From contig CAMKWS010000001.1 of NCBI GenBank assembly GCA_946476985.1, positions 248,001 to 312,000 on the forward strand: a stretch of DNA of 64,000 nt. The letters run 5' to 3'. Made by a program: the position numbers and the translations under genes. The notes below the pieces were generated by a model that did no database searches, was not told the origin of the DNA, and saw only the letters and a list, made by a program, of their open reading frames with translations. The DNA is from an uncultured Acetobacteraceae bacterium. GTDB lineage: Bacteria; Pseudomonadota; Alphaproteobacteria; Acetobacterales; Acetobacteraceae. Positions 56,197 to 64,000 of this stretch are shown piece after piece. Each line of letters starts with the position of its first letter. Position 1 is the first letter of the stretch.

Positions 56197-58425
56197 ATGG
56201 ACTGCATAATGATACCTGCTGCCTTTTCCAATCTACTTTCCAGCCTGCGCTTCCAGACTTTCCCTATTCTACCGTGGCTCTTCACGCCACCACTTAAGAA
56301 TCTTGTCTTCGCCTTACGCACCACCATTGCGGCATGCCTCGCCTTAGGAATCGCCCTTTGGCTAGAACTCGATAGCCCCGTTTGGTCAGCTATGACAGTA
56401 TGGTCTGTCGCGCAGCTTACACGAGGTGAAAGCCTCTCAAAAGCACGTTGGCGTATCATAGGCACTCTCACAGGTGCTGCAGCCTCTATTGTTTTTATGA
56501 GCCTCTACCCGCAAGCACCCTGGCTTTTTATACCCATGGTCGCTTTATGGATTGGCATCTGTAGCGGCCTCGCAACCTTTGTTAGCAATTTCCGCTCTTA
56601 CGCCCTCGTACTCTCCGGCTATACATGCGCTATTATTTGCATGGACGTTGTCCCCAATACAGGAAACGTCTTTATTTTTGCTGTATCACGCGCCAGCTAC
56701 ATTATTCTAGGTGTGCTATGCGAAGCCTTTGTTGGGCTCCTCTTCGCCTTTAACCAAGAACGTGCCGCCCACCTAAAAATTCGCGAAAAACTACAAACAG
56801 CCCTTACCCTTGTTGCCGACACACTCTACCATATTCTCCACCAAGATAGCGGCGTCCTCCCTAAAGCCCGTAGCCTTTTTGGAACCATCCTCACAATCAA
56901 CGATCAGATTGAATTTGCTGAGCTCGAAATGGGTGCCCACGGGCATGAAGGTGATCATGCCCGTGCAGCTCTAGCCGCGGTCTCTGCTCTGCTATCCCGT
57001 GGGTTTGGTATGGCCACACGCCTCCAGCTCCTATCTTCTCAGCACAAAGATTTCGACACGGTTTCTTCAGCCTTTTTACACTTCCTACAGCAATTTCCTA
57101 AACGCCTCCCCCGACCAGAAGAAACATCAGAACTCCTTGCAGAACTTCAGCATCTACGCGACCTATGCCGCCAATATGCCACTCCACATCGCCGTAAAAC
57201 TATCCCCGTTTCAGAAACAGAATCCTCTCAAGAAAAAACTACCATCATCACCAACTCCGCACTGGATGAGCGTATTCTCTTTTCATCATTAGGGGACCTC
57301 ATTGGTGATCTAGAACAAGCGATTTCCGAATATCACGCAAGTACACATTCAATCCGTGGAGATCATTTCCAGTTCCAACGCCATACTCACCGTGATGGGA
57401 AACTTGCTCTTAATAATGGCTTCCGTGCATCACTCGCCATTATTGTTACAGCACTAATATATGAAGTCACAGCGTGGTCTAACGGCAATACACTTATTAG
57501 TATTACTGCATTAATATGTGGCCTCTTCGCAACCAAGGAAAACCCCGTCCTTGGCACAATGAAATTCCTTAAAGGCATCATTGCTGCATGGTGCACGGCT
57601 TGGATCTTGTGTTTTGTATTTATTCCAATGGTCAAAACATTCGAACCCATGGCATTAGTCCTCGCATGTGCCATGATGGCTGGTGGGTTGGCGCGCTCTA
57701 ACCCCTCAACATCAGCAGCGGCCTCCGCCTTTTGTCTTCTCATGCCTCTGATGCTGGGGCTTCAAAACCACCATGTCATCAATGAGATAGAATTTTATAA
57801 TGTAAATCTCGCTGTCGTCCTCTCTAGCGTGACAGCTGTTGTGATTTTCCGCAGCATCTTACCATTTAATAGCCGCGCAGAAGGCTTCCGCCTACGCAAA
57901 GCCACATTGAAGGAACTGCGTAATCTCGCAAGCCTACATAATAAACCAGAAATCAGCACATGGGTTGGTCATAGTACAGACCGCTTTTCTCGCCTACTGA
58001 GACATTCCGCACCAGAACATACCCCTCTTGTTGAAGCTGCAATTCAAGGCACATTGGCTACATTAACATTGGGGCTCAATATTATCCGATTACGCACGTT
58101 ACTGGACCGTGAATATCTCCCTGAAAGCGCTCGTCGCCCCATTATACTTGTTCTCTATTATGTCGAACATTCATCACGCCGTCATGACCGTGCTGCCCGC
58201 CTCGCCCGTGCAGCTATCAGTCGCCTACGAGAGCTTGATACACAAGACCACGAAGCTATTATCCGCCTTGAAATTACCCGCGCACTCACCCACCTCGTGG
58301 TGATCGAACACACATTGCAAACGAACATGAACTTTTTAGACGCAAGCCGCCCCTTCACAGGGGAGGATACCCATGCCATTACCGGCGGCTCAGCTCCCCT
58401 TCCTCAAGAGCTGGTCCGTGTTTAA
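56197..58425 (+). CDS. FUSC family membrane protein (AaeB-like efflux)
   Basis: The 742-residue protein has an N-terminal cluster of membrane helices (about 30-180, with the family segment SPVWSAMTVWSVAQLTRGES), a soluble central part (about 185-400), a second helix cluster (about 405-560) and a soluble C-terminus. This duplicated layout is that of FUSC/AaeB transporters, which export aromatic acids or related compounds. The cargo is inference. An alternative ATG four codons downstream is possible. It is divergent from mucR and precedes the glycosyltransferase by 44 bases. Confidence 0.85.
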   Translation: MDCIMIPAAFSNLLSSLRFQTFPILPWLFTPPLKNLVFALRTTIAACLALGIALWLELDSPVWSAMTVWSVAQLTRGESLSKARWRIIGTLTGAAASIVFMSLYPQAPWLFIPMVALWIGICSGLATFVSNFRSYALVLSGYTCAIICMDVVPNTGNVFIFAVSRASYIILGVLCEAFVGLLFAFNQERAAHLKIREKLQTALTLVADTLYHILHQDSGVLPKARSLFGTILTINDQIEFAELEMGAHGHEGDHARAALAAVSALLSRGFGMATRLQLLSSQHKDFDTVSSAFLHFLQQFPKRLPRPEETSELLAELQHLRDLCRQYATPHRRKTIPVSETESSQEKTTIITNSALDERILFSSLGDLIGDLEQAISEYHASTHSIRGDHFQFQRHTHRDGKLALNNGFRASLAIIVTALIYEVTAWSNGNTLISITALICGLFATKENPVLGTMKFLKGIIAAWCTAWILCFVFIPMVKTFEPMALVLACAMMAGGLARSNPSTSAAASAFCLLMPLMLGLQNHHVINEIEFYNVNLAVVLSSVTAVVIFRSILPFNSRAEGFRLRKATLKELRNLASLHNKPEISTWVGHSTDRFSRLLRHSAPEHTPLVEAAIQGTLATLTLGLNIIRLRTLLDREYLPESARRPIILVLYYVEHSSRRHDRAARLARAAISRLRELDTQDHEAIIRLEITRALTHLVVIEHTLQTNMNFLDASRPFTGEDTHAITGGSAPLPQELVRV

Positions 58426-58469
58426 CTCCCCCGTGCCTTTCTTCACTTCGCATCAAGAGTACCCGCCCT

Positions 58470-59552
58470 ATGAAAATTCATTATCTAGTTACAAGCTTAG
58501 AAACCGGCGGTGCTGAATTTGCTATCCCTAATATCGTAAAAGCCCTTGAACATTTTGGGCATCATATTGATGTCACCGCTTGCGAACCAAGAGATATGGG
58601 AGCGGCTCCGCATCTTGATCGTGCGGGCGTACCATATCGCCTGCTCGACAAAAAACGGCGTAATTTCTTTCTAACACTTTTCCGGCTGATTCAGCTTCTT
58701 CGCCAGAATCGTCCTGATGTCATCTGGACATCCCTTAGCCGTGCTACATTGTTAGGCCAGCTCGCCGGAAAGCTCCTCAATATTCCCGTTGTCAGTTGGA
58801 AAAACAGCGCGAGCATCCGCTTCACAACCACAGCGGGCCGTCGCATCACGAAATTATGGATCGCCGACTCCCCTTCCGTGGCACAATTCTTGCATGAAAA
58901 AATGAATATCCCACATGCGAGAATCACCACCTGGCCTCTTTATGCAGCAGAGCCACCTGAAAACTTTCCGACATACTGGAACGGCACATCCCCCCTACAT
59001 ATCGGCAGCACAGGCCGCTTGCATGAGGTCAAAAACTATCCCCTTCTTATTGAAGCCATAGCCCTCTTTTGCCAACGCCACCCAGAATGGGCAAACCTCA
59101 TACAACTCTCCCTCGCAGGAGACGGGCCCCAGCGCGCCGAACTTGAGTCACTCATAAAAACCCATCATTTAGAAGGAAAGATTCATCTTAGAGGCTTTTT
59201 AGAAGACGTTCCCTCCTTCCTAACCACCCTGCATTTGTACGCACAGCCCTCTCGTTACGAAGGAATGTGCCTTGCCGCACACGAGGCCATGAACGCTGGC
59301 CTCCCTATCATCGCAACGCCTGTAGGCGAAATGCGTAATAGTGTCCAAGAAAAAGCAACAGGCTTTATCGTTACAGCCCCTCTTGCTGAGAGCATCTGCG
59401 CTACTTTGGAAAAAATTTTCCAGGATCCAGCCATATTACAAACATATGGCCAGAATGCGCACAACTATATCCAGCAACATTACGGGAAAGAGGCATTCCT
59501 GAAACGATGTGCAGAGGTATTAGAAAGAATTAAAGAAAATACAGCACAATAA
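58470..59552 (+). CDS. Glycosyltransferase family 4
   Basis: The 360-residue GT-B enzyme begins MKIHYLVTSLETGGAE, the usual GT4 opening with its acceptor-loop glycines, and has the donor-site segment PSRYEGMCLAAHEAMNAGLPIIATPVGE with the conserved EX7E pattern. It transfers a nucleotide-sugar-derived residue, probably to a surface polysaccharide or glycolipid. No polysaccharide cluster is near; it follows the FUSC gene by 44 bases. Confidence 0.88.
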   Translation: MKIHYLVTSLETGGAEFAIPNIVKALEHFGHHIDVTACEPRDMGAAPHLDRAGVPYRLLDKKRRNFFLTLFRLIQLLRQNRPDVIWTSLSRATLLGQLAGKLLNIPVVSWKNSASIRFTTTAGRRITKLWIADSPSVAQFLHEKMNIPHARITTWPLYAAEPPENFPTYWNGTSPLHIGSTGRLHEVKNYPLLIEAIALFCQRHPEWANLIQLSLAGDGPQRAELESLIKTHHLEGKIHLRGFLEDVPSFLTTLHLYAQPSRYEGMCLAAHEAMNAGLPIIATPVGEMRNSVQEKATGFIVTAPLAESICATLEKIFQDPAILQTYGQNAHNYIQQHYGKEAFLKRCAEVLERIKENTAQ

Positions 59553-59577
59553 GACTGTAGTTCATTTGCATGGATGA

Positions 59578-59667
59578 TGGCGGAGAGAGAGGGATTCGAA
59601 CCCTCGGAACGCTTGCACGCTCAACGGTTTTCGAGACCGCCCCAATCGACCACTCTGGCACCTCTCC
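59578..59667 (-). tRNA. tRNA-Ser (anticodon CGA)
   Basis: On the minus strand acceptor GGAGAGG pairs with the 3' strand (one G-U), the anticodon loop CTCGAAA carries CGA, a long variable arm marks a class II tRNA, and the T arm has GGTTCGAATCC. A discriminator G and encoded CCA are present. It is antisense between the glycosyltransferase and rplU. Confidence 0.95.
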
Positions 59668-59787
59668 TAGGGCTTTATATGTAAAGCATACTCACTATGA
59701 ATGGCACGCCTACATCCAACACAGGTCTTATGACGATTTTTCATCCTCATGACAAGAGGCCAATACCTCTCTCAAATAGCTTTTTAA

Positions 59788-59816
59788 TTGACGAAACCAA
59801 GAAGACACTGTATGCG
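59788..59816 (+). promoter_or_regulatory. rplU-rpmA promoter
   Basis: TTGACG and TATGCG are separated by exactly 17 bases. The predicted start near 59823 gives a leader of about 135 bases before rplU, long enough for regulation. Confidence 0.55.
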
Positions 59817-59889
59817 AACCTTCTGTCCTTTCTATCTCCTTCGCTTTTATGTGAGGAAAGAACGGACCAACGACAAAAAGCGAGCAGGG

Positions 59890-59923
59890 CTTCCCCTAAA
59901 TATGCTGCGAGCAGCGTAGGAAG
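59890..59923 (+). promoter_or_regulatory. Nested hairpin in the rplU leader
   Basis: CTTCC..TA pairs with TAGGAAG (two-base bulge), and GCTGC with GCAGC inside. The element lies 34 bases before the rplU ATG in a long leader, the typical place for ribosomal-protein autoregulation. It does not end in a T run, so it is not a terminator. Confidence 0.45.
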
Positions 59924-59956
59924 TCAGAGGCTTCGGTAACATAAAGAGAGTTTTGC

Positions 59957-60271
59957 ATGTTTGCAGTCATCCGCACGGGCGGGAAACAGTATCGCGTTGC
60001 AAAAGACGCTATCCTGAAAGTTGAAAAACTGGATGCCGAAGCTGGCAGCACAGTGACCTTCTCCGACGTTCTTATGGTCGGTGGTGATAAAGGTGTGCAG
60101 ATTGGTGCGCCTCTGGTTGAGGGTGCAACAGTTACAGCTGAGGTTGTCGCACAGGATCGTCTGCCGACAGTTATCATCTTCAAGAAACGTCGCCGTCAGA
60201 ACAGCCGCCGCAAGAATGGGCATCGTCAGCCTATTACTGTTCTGCGCGTTAAAGAGATCAACGCCGCGTAA
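59957..60271 (+). CDS. rplU: 50S ribosomal protein L21
   Basis: The 104-residue protein begins [25 protein letters not shown] and ends in the [23 protein letters not shown] signature of L21. It is co-transcribed with rpmA, 27 bases downstream, and obgE, the conserved rplU-rpmA-obgE order. Confidence 0.97.
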   Translation: MFAVIRTGGKQYRVAKDAILKVEKLDAEAGSTVTFSDVLMVGGDKGVQIGAPLVEGATVTAEVVAQDRLPTVIIFKKRRRQNSRRKNGHRQPITVLRVKEINAA

Positions 60272-60298
60272 TTCGGCCCCGTTTAAGGAGACACAATC

Positions 60299-60565
60299 AT
60301 GGCACAAAAAAAAGCAGGCGGTTCAAGTCGTAACGGACGCGATAGCGCCGGTCGTCGTCTTGGTGTGAAGAAATTCGGTGGCCAGAGCGTCATCGCTGGT
60401 AACATCATCATGCGTCAGCGTGGCACAAAGGTGCATCCTGGTGAGAATGTTGGCATGGGCCGCGACCATACCCTCTTCTCCCTCGTGGATGGCCGTGTTC
60501 GCTTCCAGCGTCGCGCTGGTGGCAAGGTGCATGTTTCCGTTGCACTGGCAGAAGCTGCAGAATAA
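60299..60565 (+). CDS. rpmA: 50S ribosomal protein L27
   Basis: The 88-residue protein begins [22 protein letters not shown] and continues [22 protein letters not shown], the classic L27 N-terminus that reaches toward the peptidyl-transferase centre. AAGGAG precedes the ATG. No cleavable N-terminal peptide of the Firmicutes type is present. Confidence 0.97.
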   Translation: MAQKKAGGSSRNGRDSAGRRLGVKKFGGQSVIAGNIIMRQRGTKVHPGENVGMGRDHTLFSLVDGRVRFQRRAGGKVHVSVALAEAAE

Positions 60566-60606
60566 CGGTTTTTGTTATCCCAGTTTAGGGAAGCAAACCA
60601 GTATAG

Positions 60607-60635
60607 AGGGTCGGCCCCATTATGGCGCCGGCCCT
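60607..60635 (+). terminator. Attenuator between rpmA and obgE
   Basis: AGGGTCGGC and GCCGGCCCT pair with one G-U and are followed by TTGTCTT. The weak T run suggests partial termination that lowers obgE expression relative to the ribosomal proteins. Confidence 0.5.
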
Positions 60636-60644
60636 TTGTCTTAA

Positions 60645-61700
<1,056 letters not shown>

Positions 61701-61757
61701 AGAAAACACGCCCCTTCTTCTGTAGAAGAGAGATGAGGCTTCATATTTCACCTATAT

Positions 61758-61794
61758 AAAACGGGAGCGAGAACATAAATCTCACTCCCGTTTT
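61758..61794. terminator. Bidirectional terminator between obgE and lutC
   Basis: AAAACGGGAG(C)GAGA pairs with TCTC(A)CTCCCGTTTT with one mismatch and a 7-base loop. A and T runs at both ends suit the converging genes. Confidence 0.85.
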
Positions 61795-61841
61795 ATGTAT
61801 CTCTTCAAACAGACTGTGTGATTACACGTCTCTCTGAATCT

Positions 61842-62450
61842 TTAATCCCAAATAACAGAGAGGCTTCTTACACCCTGTGCGCCACGGATCAGAACCCCCT
61901 GAATATCAGCTGTGGCTGAAGGTCCACTCATAACGACACCATAACCAGCCGTCTTAAATTCCGAACGATCTCGATACGCTGTGTGCATATTACCTGTCAG
62001 CTCCGCTTGAGAAAGCAGTACAACAAGGTGCTGCGCAAGGTGTACATCCGCTAAATGTTCTTTTAGCTCTACCTCACTCAAAAATATGCCACCAACTTCT
62101 GCAATGCCAAACGCGGCACGCACCACCATAACATCGACTTTATTTGCCTGATAATGATCCTCAAGATCTTCTATCCGTAATGTTCCTTCTACTTCAGGAA
62201 CAGCCGTACACAGGTTTTGCCGCGCAGGGAAAGCCGCATCTATGACATGCGCGATGCTTTCCCCAGGCTTCCGAGGAAGTAACTTGCCTCCCATCTGTGC
62301 CAGATTTTTTGCAAAACGCTCAGGGCTAGCATCACAATCCCCAAATACAGCGACTGGCGGCAAAGGATAAGCGTCTTCCTGAGGAGATTTATGTTCGCGC
62401 AATTTAGCGAAAATGGCATCTCGTGCTGTCATATTCATTCCATCACTCAT
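61842..62450 (-). CDS. lutC: Lactate utilization protein C (LUD domain)
   Basis: The 202-residue LUD-domain protein belongs to the LutC/YkgG subunit of the lutABC L-lactate oxidation complex, which passes electrons from lactate to the respiratory chain. The family segment VRAAFGIAEVGGIFL and the C-terminal MSGPSATADIQGVLIRGAQGVRSL are typical. It overlaps lutB by four bases (ATGA) and is the last gene of the operon. Confidence 0.92.
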   Translation of the reverse strand: MSDGMNMTARDAIFAKLREHKSPQEDAYPLPPVAVFGDCDASPERFAKNLAQMGGKLLPRKPGESIAHVIDAAFPARQNLCTAVPEVEGTLRIEDLEDHYQANKVDVMVVRAAFGIAEVGGIFLSEVELKEHLADVHLAQHLVVLLSQAELTGNMHTAYRDRSEFKTAGYGVVMSGPSATADIQGVLIRGAQGVRSLSVIWD

Positions 62451-63862
62451 GCCTCTGTCTCCTCTTTTTCTGCGCCCTTCTCCTTATTCAAACGATTCTT
62501 TTTATACCAGCTATGGAATGTTTCTTTCACCGGATGAGGTAATTCACGATGTTTCCCCCATTGGTTGAAGTAATTATACAGCGCAAACCTTGGAACAGTC
62601 TTTAACGCAACTTCTGCCCCACTGATAGAAAGGCGGTATAAGGCAGGCTGAGCCAGCAAACGCCCTGCCATCTTCATAAGAGCCCGCTTTACAAAAGGTA
62701 TCTCATGCCGCTCGGCAAGAACTTGGCGCCATTTGTAAAGTTGATCATGAATATTAATCTTCACCGGGCAAACATTTGTACAACTACCATTCATTGTTGA
62801 TGCAAAAGGCAATGTACTAAATTTCTTTGCATTAAATGTTGGATCAATAATCGCGCCAATTGGTCCCGAATACACAGCTCCATAAGACTGCCCACCAGAC
62901 CGACGATATACAGGACACGTATTCATACACGCACCACAGCGTATACATTTGAGAGACGACCAAAAATCATCCATCGCCAGCCGGTCTGAACGGCCATTAT
63001 CAACTAAAATCACATGCATTTCCCCACCCTTTTTAGGTTTCCGGAAATGCGTCGTATATTGCGTTATAGGTGACCCCAGAGCACTACGAGACAATAAACG
63101 AATAAATACACCTAGATCCGCCATGCGAGGGATAAGACGCTCAATCCCCAATGTCGCAATATGCAAATCTGGCAAATTCGCACTAAGATCGGCATTGCCT
63201 TCATTCGTACAGACCACAAAGGTCCCCGTCTCTGCGACAAGGAAATTACCCCCTGTCATCCCTGTATCGCCCGTCAGCAATGCGGGACGAGCAGCAATAC
63301 GCTGTGCCTCAGCAAGCTCATGGGGATCATCACTCGCCGGGTCTGTATCATAATATTTTGCAAAAAGCTGAGCGACATCGCCTGTAAGTTTCTGCACAGC
63401 AGGCACCACAACATGGCTTGGCATCTGTCCATCAAGCTGCTGGATACGCTCCCCAAGATCTGTTTCCGTCACGCTATATCCGCGCGGCTCCAGATACTCT
63501 CTCATCTCACATTCGTCTGTAATCATCGACTTACTTTTGATGATAGACGTCTTATTATGTTTTTTTAGGAGGCTCTCGACAATTCGATTATGCTCGGCGC
63601 CATCCCGCGCCCAATGAACATGTATCCCGTTACGACGGGCATTTTCTTCAAATTGTTCTAAATAATGTGGCAAATGTGCCAGTGTATGTTCTTTTAAGCG
63701 CGAAGCCTGCTCGCGTAAGTCTTGCCACTCTGGGAGAAGGTGCATCTGCTCATCACGTTTCTGACGCATATCCCATAAACGCTCATCATGAAACGTGTAA
63801 TGATCCTCCTTCTCAATCCATTCCGCCGCAGACTTCGCATGAGGAATGGGTTTATTACTCAT
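62447..63862 (-). CDS. lutB: Lactate utilization iron-sulfur protein B
   Basis: The 471-residue protein joins a LUD-like N-terminal half (VAETGTFVVCTNEGNADL) to a 4Fe-4S ferredoxin domain with CIRCGACMNTCPVYRRSGG (about 305-323) and CTNVCPVKINIHDQ, followed by the DUF3390-like C-terminus. It is the electron-transfer subunit of the lactate oxidation complex, LutB/YkgF/LldF. It overlaps lutA upstream and lutC downstream, each by ATGA. Confidence 0.95.
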   Translation of the reverse strand: MSNKPIPHAKSAAEWIEKEDHYTFHDERLWDMRQKRDEQMHLLPEWQDLREQASRLKEHTLAHLPHYLEQFEENARRNGIHVHWARDGAEHNRIVESLLKKHNKTSIIKSKSMITDECEMREYLEPRGYSVTETDLGERIQQLDGQMPSHVVVPAVQKLTGDVAQLFAKYYDTDPASDDPHELAEAQRIAARPALLTGDTGMTGGNFLVAETGTFVVCTNEGNADLSANLPDLHIATLGIERLIPRMADLGVFIRLLSRSALGSPITQYTTHFRKPKKGGEMHVILVDNGRSDRLAMDDFWSSLKCIRCGACMNTCPVYRRSGGQSYGAVYSGPIGAIIDPTFNAKKFSTLPFASTMNGSCTNVCPVKINIHDQLYKWRQVLAERHEIPFVKRALMKMAGRLLAQPALYRLSISGAEVALKTVPRFALYNYFNQWGKHRELPHPVKETFHSWYKKNRLNKEKGAEKEETEA

Positions 63863-63999
63863 GCCTTTGCTCCATTCAAAATCTCCGCGATATGAATGAA
63901 GCGGATTGGCACCCCATTCCTCTCAGCACACCCCTGCTGGTGCATCATGCAGGATGTATCGGCAGAGACGATATATTCCGCACCCGCTTCATGATGGTC
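63859..63999 (-). CDS. lutA: Lactate utilization protein A, C-terminal part
   Basis: An open frame leaves the right edge of the window and ends at the TGA 63859-63861. Its 46 visible residues include ADTSCMMHQQGCAERNG and IRFIHIAEILNG, matching the second cysteine-rich (CCG) domain of LutA/YkgE. The stop overlaps the lutB start by ATGA. The gene is cut by the window edge. Confidence 0.85.
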   Translation of the reverse strand, partial: DHHEAGAEYIVSADTSCMMHQQGCAERNGVPIRFIHIAEILNGAKA

Positions 64000-64000
64000 G

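Noticed and set aside
59570-59752. Plus-strand open frame over tRNA-Ser
   Set aside because: It is the antisense reading of a tRNA gene, a frequent false call.

Overview
This window looks like a housekeeping stretch of an acetic acid bacterium (Alphaproteobacteria, Acetobacteraceae). The evidence is gene order and family content: birA-coaX-rnj-proS-lolC-lolD-dnaE, tig-clpP-clpX-lon-hupB, an IscR-led suf operon, yceD-rpmF-plsX-fabH-ihfA-merR opposite bamE, trxB-lysR-ihfB, a MucR regulator, and rplU-rpmA-obgE. Base composition is moderate and even. I see no insertion sequence, prophage, integrase or CRISPR array. The genus assignment is inference; the lack of complex I genes where relatives carry them points to a Gluconobacter-like lifestyle.

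Layout. 1-10.4 kb: the 3' end of an unrecognised gene converges on a long minus-strand run birA > coaX > rnj > proS > lolC > lolD > dnaE with overlapping or near-touching genes. 10.4-17.3 kb: tRNA-Val, hupB, lon, clpX, clpP, tig and tRNA-Leu (proteostasis block). 17.4-23.2 kb: NAD(P)HX repair enzyme, a small CopD-like membrane protein, a DEAD-box RNA helicase with an unusually long repetitive basic/acidic tail, and an RlmD-like rRNA methyltransferase. 23.2-29.2 kb: complete tightly coupled suf operon (iscR-sufBCDST-sufA), whose terminator lies inside the end of the rlmD-like gene. 29.4-35.5 kb: DUF445 membrane protein, a divergent PEP-carboxylase-family protein and a secreted S10 peptidase. 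35.5-37.1 kb: a CLC-F type fluoride antiporter preceded by a clear fluoride riboswitch and its promoter. 37.1-39.7 kb: fusA and rpmB. 39.8-43.9 kb: an Atm1-like ABC exporter, a DUF4743 NUDIX hydrolase behind a palindromic promoter, an AI-2E/PerM-type transporter and tRNA-Pro. 44-49.6 kb: MerR/coiled-coil protein, ihfA, fabH, plsX, rpmF, yceD and bamE. 49.7-55.4 kb: MarR regulator, rpsU, GT39-like glycosyltransferase, Lrp regulator, trxB, LysR and ihfB. 55.5-59.7 kb: MucR, FUSC transporter, GT4 glycosyltransferase and tRNA-Ser. 59.8-61.7 kb: rplU-rpmA-obgE. 61.8-64 kb: lutABC lactate oxidation operon, cut by the window edge inside lutA.

The most interesting points are: (1) the fluoride riboswitch/CLC-F unit, a complete sensing-and-export module that can be read base by base; (2) a PEP-carboxylase-like protein that keeps the fold motifs but has changed several residues known to be catalytic; (3) the absence of the nuo (complex I) operon between birA and tRNA-Val/hupB; (4) the roughly 290-residue modular tail on the DEAD-box helicase, with a similar shorter tail on Lon; (5) inverted repeats that clamp tRNA-Pro, and a hairpin that covers the plsX ribosome binding site. 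I found no wholly unknown multi-gene system.
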